Source: Xenoacremonium recifei (lineage: Eukaryota > Ascomycota > Sordariomycetes > Hypocreales > Nectriaceae). From it: 64,000 nt of DNA. How positions within the stretch are numbered: the stretch's first letter is position 1; each line of letters opens with the position of its first letter. Of this stretch, positions 1 to 9,294 are shown one piece after another. Below the pieces are notes generated by a model. That model worked only from the letters and a program-made list of their open reading frames with translations, ran no database searches and was not told where the DNA came from. The position numbers and the translations under genes are program-made. Location: contig WOFQ01000005.1 of the NCBI GenBank assembly GCA_012184525.1, forward strand, positions 1 to 64,000, given 5' to 3'.

Positions 1-240
1 TTGGTTGAGACCCAGGTGAGAGGTGTTGACTGTTGATTTATATCGCTTGCCAGAAATTGGCCTTTCCAGGTTTTAGAAACCTATACTGATATATAATATC
101 TCCGGGCCAGGAAGAAGTTATATAGACTGCTCCTTATTATACAATTAGTTATTAAATCCGGAAAGCTATAGTAAGCCTCTTATAGGGCTCTTAGAAAAGA
201 ATTAATCTTTTTCCCCTATAAACTTTCATACCATATTCGG

Positions 241-540
241 GTCCGAGGATCTCGTATATGCATATAATGTGTTGGGGTTTGAGGATCATACATGTAACGG
301 GCTGGGCCCGTGGAGGAACCTCGGCTTACACTCTCGTTGGCAATATCGCTTACCCTTTTAGACCCACAGCTCGAGAGCTCTAGAGCTCCCAAGCTGTGCT
401 CCTATTCCTTTTCTCCTTTCTTTCCTCCTTAGCTTTAGGATACTCGTTCTAGTCATCCAGCTAGTTGTCAATATACTCAGTTGGACCGTTACAATACATA
501 ACATAACCAGAGAGACAACAAGCTGTCTCACAAAGAAGGT
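241..540. repeat. Fragments of a dispersed repeat, forward copy (possible LTR pieces)
   Basis: Bases 241-259 are the exact reverse complement of 1244-1262. Bases about 497-540 match the reverse complement of about 1195-1240 with a few differences. At 268-287 a second start of the same motif (TGTGTTGGGG followed by a GAGGATC-type sequence) occurs, so this looks like nested or rearranged copies of one element. No open protein reading frame of a transposon is left. The terminal-repeat interpretation is inference; the matches are seen directly. Confidence 0.6.
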
Positions 541-792
541 GTATAACAGGGCTACTCTATAGGGGCCATAACGCTACCGTAGAGGGGCCGTAAGGCCACC
601 GATCGCCCTGTCATCCTGAGTCTCATGGTCTGCGGCAACCGCCGCGTGGTAGAGTCATCGATTTATGGCCGCATCGCCCTTATTTAGCTACCGTATCATG
701 CCCATAGAAGCTTGGGAGGCCAAGCTTTAGTCTTGACATTAATACGAGAGACCTATTACACTGAGGACTGGCTGCCCTTTGGGGAACCCTCT

Positions 793-930
793 AACAAGGT
801 GCCCGAATAAAATGCTGTAAATACCGTAAATACTGTGCCTTTCAATATGACATATAATTGCAAGAGACTCAAATCTTAGCTATAATTCAGATTGATCAAA
901 TAATCAGTAAATGCAATGCCCAATTTGGGC
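793..930 (+). repeat. Left arm of a ~130-bp imperfect inverted repeat
   Basis: This arm reads almost continuously as the reverse complement of 1081-1210 (shared blocks include GAATAAAATGCTGTAAAT, TGCAAGAGACT and AATAATCAGTAAAT), roughly 80 percent identical by eye. The two arms enclose a 150-bp spacer. It continues the match that begins in 241-540, so it is probably the inner part of the same repeat copy rather than an independent hairpin. Confidence 0.75.
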
Positions 931-1080
931 CGGAAATGCGAGAATTCATGGGGGATAAAGATTGATTCCTTCCAGAGAGCTCTGCGAGAGCCCTCCTATA
1001 GCTACGCAATTTTTATGACTTATTACATGACAAGGGGCACCCTACGTGACTCCCATCTAGCCCGGACACAGTATTTTTCA

Positions 1081-1290
1081 GCCCAGGTTAGGCACTGTAT
1101 TTACTGATTATTTCATTAAAATAAATTACAGCTCAGATTTAAGTCTCTTGCATTTACACGTCATATAGAAAGGCGCAGCATTTACAGCATTTTATTCGAG
1201 GGCCTTTGTTGTGAGACAGTTGGTTGTCTCTGTGGTTGTGTATATATACGAGATCCTCGGACCCCAACACAATACGAAATCCATGTAAAT
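1081..1290 (-). repeat. Right arm and continuation of the inverted repeat copy
   Basis: This is the reverse-orientation copy. Read on the minus strand it carries, without interruption, the blocks that are separated by insertions in the left copy (241-259, 497-540, 793-930). It is therefore the less rearranged of the two copies. No coding capacity was recognised; the element class (solo LTR, MITE or other) is not established. Confidence 0.7.
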
Positions 1291-1669
1291 CTGGGCCTTC
1301 GTTCCTCCGTAGCCGCTCCTTCGCTGGCATGACCCAACAGGGTCATGACACACAGACATCATATCATACTGGGCCGTTGCAGTCGTGAGTTTGTGTCTAC
1401 CGTTAGACCTGCAGGTGCGTGAGGTTAGATACATAACCGAACGCATTTTGGGTCGGTGTCGCGGCTTCCCTCTGGGACGAGACTCCGTCTCTGCCGCCGA
1501 AGGTAAGCGAAGATGCATCGGCAGGCGCCTTCCATTCTCAAAGACGCTCCTTCCGTTTATCTGGGTTGGTAAGCGACGACGCGCGTCCTGGGGACTTCGT
1601 CGTCTCCAGCTCCCATCAAGGACGTTTCCTTTGTCCTTTCTTTTCTTCTCCCACAAAATCAAATCAAAG
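1291..1669. other. Leader/promoter region of the small gene at 1670
   Basis: A pyrimidine-rich stretch at about 1605-1665, just before the ATG, has diverged copies at about 28338-28395 and 28460-28540. Nothing else was recognised. Confidence 0.4.
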
Positions 1670-2604
1670 ATGTCTTCTCCTGCCCCCCCAACAACCATGA
1701 CAACGCCCGAAGGGCTTCGGCACCTCGGTGTCGATGGGAGCGGTACGCAAGCAACAGTCGCTTCCTGATTCCTCTACTGCCTGATGACTGACCTTCCTTT
1801 CTCCACGCAGAGCCTGACTTCTCGCCGCACCCGTCCACCTCTGCCCAACCACCTCACCCCTCAGCATCAACTTCGCCTTCACCCTCACCGACGCAATTGG
1901 ACGATCTCAACCCTGGCTCCCAAGACGACCTCTCCTCCGATCTGATACTGGACATCGCGGCGCATGCCGAGGCCGTTCTCATGGCACGACTCTGCCTCAT
2001 ACCGCCCGATCACCAGATGATTGGAGTCCCCGAGAGGGATCTTGTACGGATGCCATTGAGATCCGAGTGCAGCAACGGACAGTGCTAGGAGCACGTGATC
2101 CGACAGCTTGCACGTTCGATTGCGATGGAAATGGGTGCCAGTGTGCCTCGTGGTTCGTGTTGGATGAGCAAGATGACGGTGATCGACATTCGCCGACCGG
2201 CTGGAGATCACAACAGTGAGATCCTCCGGAGGGTGAATACGACTCGTTTCATTGCCTTCCTCAACGACCCGAGCCCCGACAACTGGATGAAGTTGAGTGC
2301 CCGACCCAGCGACCCGAGAGGTTCCCGACCGATTGATCACCCCTTCTCGCATGCCTGCAGAAACGGCAACAGCCGCGCTGGAGAAGCCGGCTGCATCAAC
2401 AGTCTCGAACACGGACGATTTGCGACCAGAGAAGAGATCGAATCGCACGAGTTGTGCACCAATGGCGCGCGCGCATGTTGTCCGGGCCACGGAGTCCCGC
2501 CGGTTCGGTGCATCTTTGTGCACGCGCCCGGCCTCCCGAAGCCCTGCCGTATGGCAGAAGGACACGTGCTGCGTTGTCAATGCAACCCGCGATGTTATCC
2601 TTGA
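1670..2604 (+). CDS. Small two-exon gene of unknown function, possibly interrupted by an in-frame TAG
   Basis: I do not recognise this protein. Exon 1 is 1670-1742 and starts MSSPAPPTTMTTPEG. The intron 1743-1810 has a GTACGC donor and an ACGCAG acceptor. Exon 2 starts at 1811 and runs to a TAG at 2086-2088, giving a product of about 116 residues: a Pro/Ser/Thr-rich first half, then a segment rich in Asp and Leu. The same frame stays open after the TAG down to about 2604, so a single C-to-T change (CAG to TAG) could have truncated a longer protein. The leader, start and intron have a decayed relative at 28338-28870, where the splice sites are destroyed, which suggests this copy was once a working gene. 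Alternatives: a genuine 116-residue protein, a pseudogene, or part of a repeat family. A long opposite-strand open frame (1885-2616) begins without useful context and is probably a shadow. Confidence 0.4.
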
Positions 2605-3037
2605 TTCGAATCTCACGTCCCTGGAAATCGTCTATCTCGGTGTTTGCTGGAGGGGGATATTGGAGTTGGGCGTTGGTGTCTGGGGAAAGAGGGAGGGGGC
2701 GCAAATTACCACTTTTCGAACGACATGGATGACATGAGGCGTTCCAACCCCCGCTCCCTCCAGTTCACTCCAGTTTTCTAAGAGTCTGCCCCTCACATGC
2801 TCTTCCCCGCAAGGACTAGTTACAATGGGGGAATTCTCCCCATTCGGGAGACGGAGGAGGAAAAGGCTCCCACCTGCTTAGTCTGACCGGAAGACTGCCA
2901 ATGTCAACTGGTGGTCTAAGAGTCAATTCCCGGTCTATGGGTACAACGACAACGAATATGAAAGCTGGCGACATCGCACCGCTGGGCACTGCCCAAGTTC
3001 TCTCTCAAACATTTTCGTTACATGTCGACCTTTCAAA
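2605..3037. other. Intergenic, upstream of the first monooxygenase
   Basis: No gene recognised. A GAATTCTCCCC sequence at about 2831 resembles an AATTCTCCCC block at about 7134 near the Gfo/Idh gene, but two such short words could occur by chance. Confidence 0.3.
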
Positions 3038-5090
3038 ATGGCACCTTCTACGATCATCGATAACATTGATGCGCAGACCAGCGGCGTCGAGCTTAATGGT
3101 CTGAATGCCAAAGCTTTCTCGAAGAACGTGAAGAGTGATGGCGTTGTTGAACACCCTCCAGTCGCAGACGACTATATGTACGACTTCAAGTACAATCACT
3201 CCCTGCCAACTTCCGAAGTTCTCGGAATTCAAATACCAGATGACTGCGATGCACAAGTCGAAGCAGAGGGCATTCTCGAGCGGCTGTCTGATGCACTGGG
3301 TGCTGGAAATGCCGAGGCCTTTGCAGATATCTTTTTCGAGTACGGTACGATTACTTTTCAATTGCACTTCTTGGGTCCTCGGACGAGTCTAACCAGCAAT
3401 ACAGGTGTGTGGCGCGACAAGCTCTCATTCACCTGGGACCAACGAACCTTCAACTTCCGCCCTGCAATTCTGAAAGCTGCCCAGGACCTTCTCCCAACAA
3501 CCAAGGCCTTCAACTTTGTCTTTCTCACGCCTGGGCCTCTGATTGATCGGCCTTGCGATGACTTCGCGCAGCTGCAGTTTGTTGTGTCGTTCGAGACAGA
3601 GCTCGTTGTCGCCTCAGCCGTTATCAAAGCCATCCTCACCCAAGATGGATGGAAGATCTATACCATGCACACGGTTGCTGAGCATCTCAAGCAATTTCCA
3701 GAGCGTCCTCCTACCGATGGTCACATGACTGGAGTAGTCAGCTGGGAGACGCAGCGTGCCATAGAAATCGACAGGGCCGACCCAAAGGTTCTTATTATTG
3801 GCGGCGGGCAAAAGTAAGTTTCCCAAGACACTCGATATTTCCTTGTGGAGTCTAATAGTAAACAGTGGTCTGGCGTTGGCAGCTTGGTGCAAAGCTATTG
3901 ATCTTGACAGCCTTATTATTGAGCGCGGTGAGGAGATCGGGGATGTTTGGAAGAAGAGGTATGAGTACTTGTCTCTTCACTTCCCCCACTGGGGAGACGA
4001 TCTGCCTTTCTTTCGCTACCCGAAACACTGGCCTACATATACACCAGCACAGAAACAGGGTCTTTACATGGGATGGTATGCTTCTGCAATGGAAGTGAAC
4101 GTATGGACCCGGTCCACCGTTGTTGAGGCCGTGCAAGATGACCAAGGCAATTGGACAGTCACGATCAATAAGGGCGGTAAAGAATCTAGGACTCTTCATC
4201 CCCAACACGTTGTCATGGCTACGTCTCTCTGCGGTGTGCCATATATGCCCGAAATCCCCGGAATGAATGAGTTTAAGAGCGGCGAAATCCGCCACTCGTC
4301 TGTTCACGACAGCTCTCGTGACTTCATCGGTAAGAGGGTCTGTGTGGTCGGCACTTCTTCGTCGGGTTTCGATACAGCTTTCGACTGTTCCCGTCGCAAC
4401 ATCGACGTCACCCTTCTCCAGCGATCCCCGACATACATAATGTCGCTCACGCACTCTGTTCCTCGAATCCTTGGAGGATATGCGCCCGATGATAAGGGTA
4501 ATCGTCGTGACCCCGAGGAGCACGACCGAATCTTTTTTTCCACCCCAGTAGGTCCTGGAGAAGAACTTGCTCGTCGCACTGCGAAGGTTCTTGAAGACCT
4601 TGACCGGCCTCTTCTTGATGCACTCAACTCCCGCGGTCTGAGGACATGGCGCGGACAGAGGAATACCGGCAATAGTACTCTGGGCCAGACGAGGAATGGT
4701 GGCTTCTATTTTGATGCTGGCGCCTGTGAGCATATCATCAACGGCAAGATCAATGTCGAGCAGGGATATATCGAGCGCTTTACAGAAAACAAGGTTGTCC
4801 TTAATGGTGGGCGTGAGCGCGAATTTGACCTTGTAATTTTCGCAACGGGATTCTCTAACCTGAACGACTCAATCCGGGAAACTCTAGGGCCTAAGATAGC
4901 AAACCAGGTTGGTCTTGTGTGGGGTATTGATGAAGAAGGTGAATATAAGAATGCCTTCAGGGAGACTGGGGTAAAGAACTTTTGGATCATGGTCGGTTTC
5001 CTGCCCATGACACGGTTCCAGTCAAGGGTGCTTGCTCTTCGATTAAAGGCGCTGACAGAAGGTATCTCGCCGCCTCCCTATAAAGTATGA
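3038..5090 (+). CDS. NTF2-like domain / flavin-containing monooxygenase fusion
   Basis: A flavin- and NAD(P)H-dependent monooxygenase of the FMO/YUCCA type is predicted. Exons are 3038-3344, 3405-3813 and 3866-5090, giving 646 residues. The first intron (3345-3404, 60 nt) keeps the frame open and could be missed. Removing it restores the order EYGVWRD, matching the paralogue at 23436. Residues about 80-215 look like an NTF2/SnoaL-type domain. The FAD Rossmann motif GGGQNG (about 235-240) spans the second splice junction. The FMO-type motif FKSGEIRHSS (about 375-384) has one extra residue compared with FxGxxxH. The second nucleotide site is GTSSSG (about 401-406) and the FATGF motif lies near 564. 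There is no signal peptide, so a cytosolic enzyme is likely. The substrate is unknown; fungal relatives occur in indole, steroid-like and secondary metabolism, so only the enzyme class is firm. The start has good context (CAAAATGG). Confidence 0.9.
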
Positions 5091-5493
5091 AGCTAGCAGA
5101 ATAGATTCGGTTCTCTAAACAGACATGATCGTAGTTACTCTCATGCAATTCTTAATGCTGGAGCATTTGAAGTGATAAAACTCTGTTCACAAGCAGCTTC
5201 ACACCCCCAATGGGCTGGGTTCGATACGGAGTTTGACCATCCATGCACCACAGCCCGAGATGCATGCCGGAAGATCTCATTCAAGTTTGGCGTTAAATAT
5301 ATTATATTTCCTTTCAAGAAAAGTAGTCTAGCTATGCCTCACCTCTTGATATCACTCTTTGTATATCAGTTGGGACACTTCCCATCGGTTATATTTACTC
5401 ATGCGAAAATGTCCAGCATGCGGGGCTGTCGTAATCAAGCGTGTGAAACCATTATTACACTCATCAAGTAAACTTCTAATGTCTTCTCGTATT
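5091..5493. other. Intergenic, convergent 3' ends
   Basis: The 3' flanks of the monooxygenase (+) and the aldo-keto reductase (-) meet here. The stretch is AT-rich. No gene or clear repeat was recognised. Confidence 0.4.
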
Positions 5494-6688
5494 CTACTTA
5501 GATTGGACAGGACTATACCAGTCGGAAAAGCCGAGATCAAATCCCCATGCTGGTGTGTTAATGCGCTTCGCCTTCCCCTTAGCAGCGAGGCCGTCGAGTA
5601 CCTCAATATCATCCTCCGAAAGCGCAATGACTTGCCTGTTATTCGATATACGCTCTTCACTGACAGACTTAGGCAACGCTACTACTCCCTTGCACACATG
5701 GTAACTGATGAGGACAGTGGCAGCTGAGACGTAATGCTTGTTTGCAATTTGCTGGACTTCAGGGTCGGACATGATTGGAGCACCTAGGAGAATGAGCTTG
5801 GTATTTCGGAGCTTTATTTCAATGTACTCACCCGTTGATCCTAGAGGCGAATATGCTTCCAATAAGATACCGAGATTCTTGCAATACTGCCTGAGCTCAT
5901 GTTGAGGCAAGTAAGGATGGAGTTCAACCTGATTGACTGCAGGTATGACGGTCCAGGTCTTACGCAGTTCCTCCAGATAGGCGATTGACCAGTTAGCAAC
6001 ACCGATGGCCTTGACCTTGCCAGAATGATAGAGCTCCTCCATTTGCCGCCAAGTCTGGCTCTGATCCCATGATCTGTCTACCGACCGGGATCCGTCTGGG
6101 TTGACTGGGAAAAGCTCGCTTGTCTCATTCTGGGACGATGTTAGACTTTACAGCATGAGTCCGGAGCGTATCAAAACTTACGGGAACAAGACGGACTGGC
6201 CAGTGGATAAGCTTTTGTTCTATGTTAGTATAGCCCTGGAACATCCTCTGTCATATATCCGCTTACATAGAGGTCGAGATAATCGGTTCCGAGAGCATCA
6301 AGAGTCTTTTGCAGTCCTTCTTTGGCGTTGGGCTGGTGCGTGTTCCACAGCTTACTGGTAATAAAAATGTCTTCTCGCGGCACGCCACTGTCTTTGATAC
6401 CTTGGCCGACCTCCATTTCGTTACCGTAGATCCTACGAGCAATTAGCAGATGTCACTAGATCTGCTTAGACACGGCAAGTTGGCTCACAGAGCTGCGTCG
6501 ATGTGACGATAACCATCCTTCAACGCATACGCCACTGCTCTCCGAACCTCACCGGGCTCAGACTTCCATGTGCCTAAAAAATTTGATGTTAGTTTCGTCC
6601 CATTAATGGTACAGATGTTTTATTAACCAAGTCCCACGGCAGGAATCTCTGCCCCTGTGTTGATCTTGAAGCAGGTCACCGTTGTCAT
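5494..6688 (-). CDS. Aldo-keto reductase
   Basis: NAD(P)H-dependent reduction of aldehydes or ketones, cytosolic (beta/alpha)8-barrel family. Six exons on the minus strand: 6688-6628, 6573-6489, 6432-6267, 6211-6182, 6129-5832 and 5783-5494, giving 309 residues, the usual family length. All junctions keep frame. The 48-nt last intron (5784-5831) keeps the frame open and would add 16 residues if overlooked. The catalytic tetrad is visible: Asp46 and Tyr51 (HIDAALIYGNE), Lys76 (ITSKLWN) and His107 (LIHWPV). The GKVKAIGVANWS, NQVELHPYLPQ and ALPKSVSEERI motifs are typical of the glycerol/xylose/aldose-reductase branch. It lies head-to-head with the Gfo/Idh gene across a 628-bp promoter, so the two may be co-expressed. 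The substrate is not readable. Confidence 0.92.
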
Positions 6689-6984
6689 GATGAATTCGTT
6701 TATGTTGGACCGATGTCCAGTGTTGGTCAGTCAGGCGAAACAAAGATGAAGAGATGTTAGTAAAAGACGCATCGAGTATATATTCCTGGCAACTCGGAGG
6801 GTCGAAGTTAATCACTTGTCAAGCCCCGCCCCCAAACCCACGTCCACCATCACGATCAACCCTACTGCCACTTCAATTCCCGTTTTTCTTTGGGTGGTAT
6901 GGCTTGATGCCTCGAGTCATGTGTACTAGTGACGGATCCAAGCCTAGTCGATAGTTTGGGCCTCCTAGATTCCGCAGATCCGTA

Positions 6985-7060
6985 GAATTACTGCGGGGCG
7001 AATTGCCGTAGATAATGACCGTGCGGGAAGAATTGCCGCGGGCAGAATTGCCGTTCGAGC
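6985..7060. promoter_or_regulatory. Direct-repeat array (GAATTGCCG) in the shared promoter
   Basis: GAATTGCCG occurs at 7000-7008, 7030-7038 and 7045-7053, and a related GAATTACTG begins at 6985. Spacings are 15, 30 and 15 bp. The reverse complement CGGCAATTC contains the CGG triplet favoured by Zn(II)2Cys6 regulators, two of which are encoded nearby. The repeats are seen directly; the regulatory role is inferred. Confidence 0.5.
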
Positions 7061-7316
7061 AATGAAGATACTGAGAAAGGGGAGGCGCATTCTCGTCCAT
7101 CTTCCATGCTCAAACAACTGCGCCCTGAAGGAGCAATTCTCCCCGCTCCTGGGACCAAACTTGTCTGTCCGGCATTGCGCCAACACTGAACAACGCTTTG
7201 AAACATGAGACTACATATCTTCGGATCGGCCAACGCAGGGTCGGAGGTGTTTCCTGTCAACACACAGGCCATCGTCCCTTCTCCTTTCAAAATCCCGTCG
7301 GCAGCCCAACTTCGTC

Positions 7317-8645
7317 ATGGTCACCCAGCCTCGTCTCAAGCTCTGCCTTATTGGTTTGGGCCGCCTCGGCACCCTCCGTGCTAAGATCCTTGCCTTTCAA
7401 CAGCCACGCATCGAGCTCGTAGCTGTATGCGACACCAAACCTGGTGCTGATGAGTGGGCAGCAGCAAGCCTTCCGCCATCTGTCAAGTTCTTCTCGACCC
7501 CTGAGGACTGCATGAAGAATAGTGGTGCACAAGCCGTCCTGATCTCGACAGCGACGGCTACCCATGCTGCCTTGATTTGCCTTGCCCTCGACTTGGATCT
7601 GGTATTTCATTAACCTTTAATCAATGATGCAAAAGTGCTAAACCTCATTGTAGCATGTTATGTGCGAGAAGCCCATCTCCGTGGACATTGTAACGACCAA
7701 AGAGGTTGTAGCTAAGTCTGCGTCTAAACCTCACCTCAAGTTCTTGCTTCCGTTCTCGCGTCGTTGTAATTATTACCGACTGGCTCAGTACCATTGCCAA
7801 TCTGACATGCAGTAGATGATGAATCTTATCGCACCACAAAACAAATGGTACAAGACGGCCAGTTGGGAGACATCCATGCAGTTGAAGCTTCATGCCTTGA
7901 TCCACAGGACAAAAACGGTAAACACCCTGCGGAAGACACCACGATAGTGACACCCAGACCTGACAACTTAACAGCTTTCTACGTCTCGTTTTCCCAGCAA
8001 TCAGGGGGCATCTTCGTCGATGCTGGTATTCACCTGGTCTGTAATCCCATCAAAACCTTCGATTATATTTGTTTTGTGCTGACTCAAGCAAAGATCGATG
8101 CCGGCAGGTACTTTCTCGACGTCGACAAGGATATCCCAAACCCCAAGAAGCAAGTCAATCGTGTAATTGCGTTCGGGCAACAAGCAGTCTATGGCCAGCT
8201 CGCCAAGTTCGGCGATGCCGACAATGCCTGGGGACTAGTTGAGTTCGCCAACGGAAAGATTCTGGAGACCCGTTTGAGCCGCACTATAACCAACGGCTTC
8301 GAAGCTGCTACTCGTGTCTGCGGTACTAAGGGCCACTCTGTGATCAACGGTAACTCAACCTTGAACCGTATTGAGATTCGTGACGAGTACGGTGTCCGCA
8401 CAGCCTCGACTCCGGATGCTTTTACACTCTACGACAAGACTTTTGTCAATGATATCGCGGAGTTCGCCAGAGCCGTCCTTGAAGATTTGCCTTTGTCATG
8501 TTCGCCTGACGATGCGTATGAGGCAGGAAAGATTGCCTGCGCTTTGCAGCACTCTTTCAAGCTTGGTGAACCTGTCTATTTCGACGAGCTTGGCCAGCCA
8601 ATCCTGAGGACCCTACCGACAAACGGATTTCATGGGGAGATATAA
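7317..8645 (+). CDS. Gfo/Idh/MocA-family oxidoreductase (inositol 2-dehydrogenase-like)
   Basis: An NAD(P)-dependent dehydrogenase acting on a sugar or cyclitol hydroxyl is predicted. Exons are 7317-7601, 7654-7765, 7816-7917, 7975-8036 and 8094-8645, giving 370 residues, normal for the family. The Rossmann motif GLGRLG is at 13-18, the EKP motif of the family at 100-102 (HVMCEKPIS), and the presumed catalytic Asp182/His186 lie in GGIFVDAGIH. After His186 this protein has Leu-Ile-Asp where relatives usually have Asp-Ile-Asp; a slightly different splice choice at 8036/8094 could change this, but GTCTGT is the only frame-compatible donor I found. Two introns (7918-7974, 8037-8093) are multiples of three and leave the frame open. 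It is divergent from the aldo-keto reductase and followed by a sugar-type transporter on the same strand, which fits polyol, inositol or sugar breakdown. Confidence 0.88.
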
Positions 8646-9294
8646 ATAATTACAAATCACGTTTTCATAATTTACTTGATTCGGTTCATGTTGTGAAGGT
8701 TCTGTGTACGCAGCTGTTCCTACATTCGTCCCATACAGCCATGACGGTAAATACAATAAATGACTGAGCCCACTCTGAAAGATCCAAAAATCTGTGATCA
8801 AAGTGACACTTCTATGCACTACCATATCTATGCCGCAAATGAGATTCGTTCATGGGCGATTTCAAATTGCTTGCACGGAGTGGCATGAAACATGCTAGAA
8901 AAAGCTCGTGGTCATGCCTTACCTCATGAGGAGATAACATCCGGAGAGGAGCAGTGGGGGCATGTTTGAATCAGTCGGATCGGGCAACAAGAAATGGACT
9001 GAGTCGCGCGGAGACAGGAGGGGGAATCCTTGTTAGCAGTGTTTTGTGCGTGGAAATTTCCCCCGTACGTGAGTGGATCCTTGATGTTGCAGTATAATCC
9101 CATCCCCAGGTTTTCCCCAGGTTGCTCCAGGTTTCGGAGAAAGTCCCCGCGAATTGCGAGTATATAATAAAACTCTTCGTCCACAAGTATTCTGACAACT
9201 CCCTTCTTTGCCGTCGCAAAATATTGATAACCCAGTATCTATCTACGATAGAATCCTTTACAAAGCACTTAAACCTACCACCGAGCTCGTCAAT
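8646..9294 (+). promoter_or_regulatory. Transporter promoter with three CCCCAGGTT-type repeats
   Basis: CCCCAGGTT occurs at 9104-9112 and 9115-9123, and TCCAGGTT at 9126-9133. On the opposite strand each contains CTGGGG or CTGGAG, which fits the SYGGRG consensus of the carbon-catabolite repressor CreA. Three adjacent sites about 170-190 bp before the ATG at 9295 would fit glucose repression of the transporter. The consensus is established knowledge; occupancy is inferred. The rest of the stretch shows no gene. Confidence 0.45.

Noticed and set aside
1885..2616. A 243-codon minus-strand open frame
   Set aside because: It lies opposite the small gene, has no recognisable motif, and its composition (His/Arg/Thr-rich) is typical of a GC-rich antisense shadow.
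3852..4733. A 293-codon minus-strand frame under the first monooxygenase
   Set aside because: Antisense shadow; the plus-strand frame carries all flavin-binding motifs.
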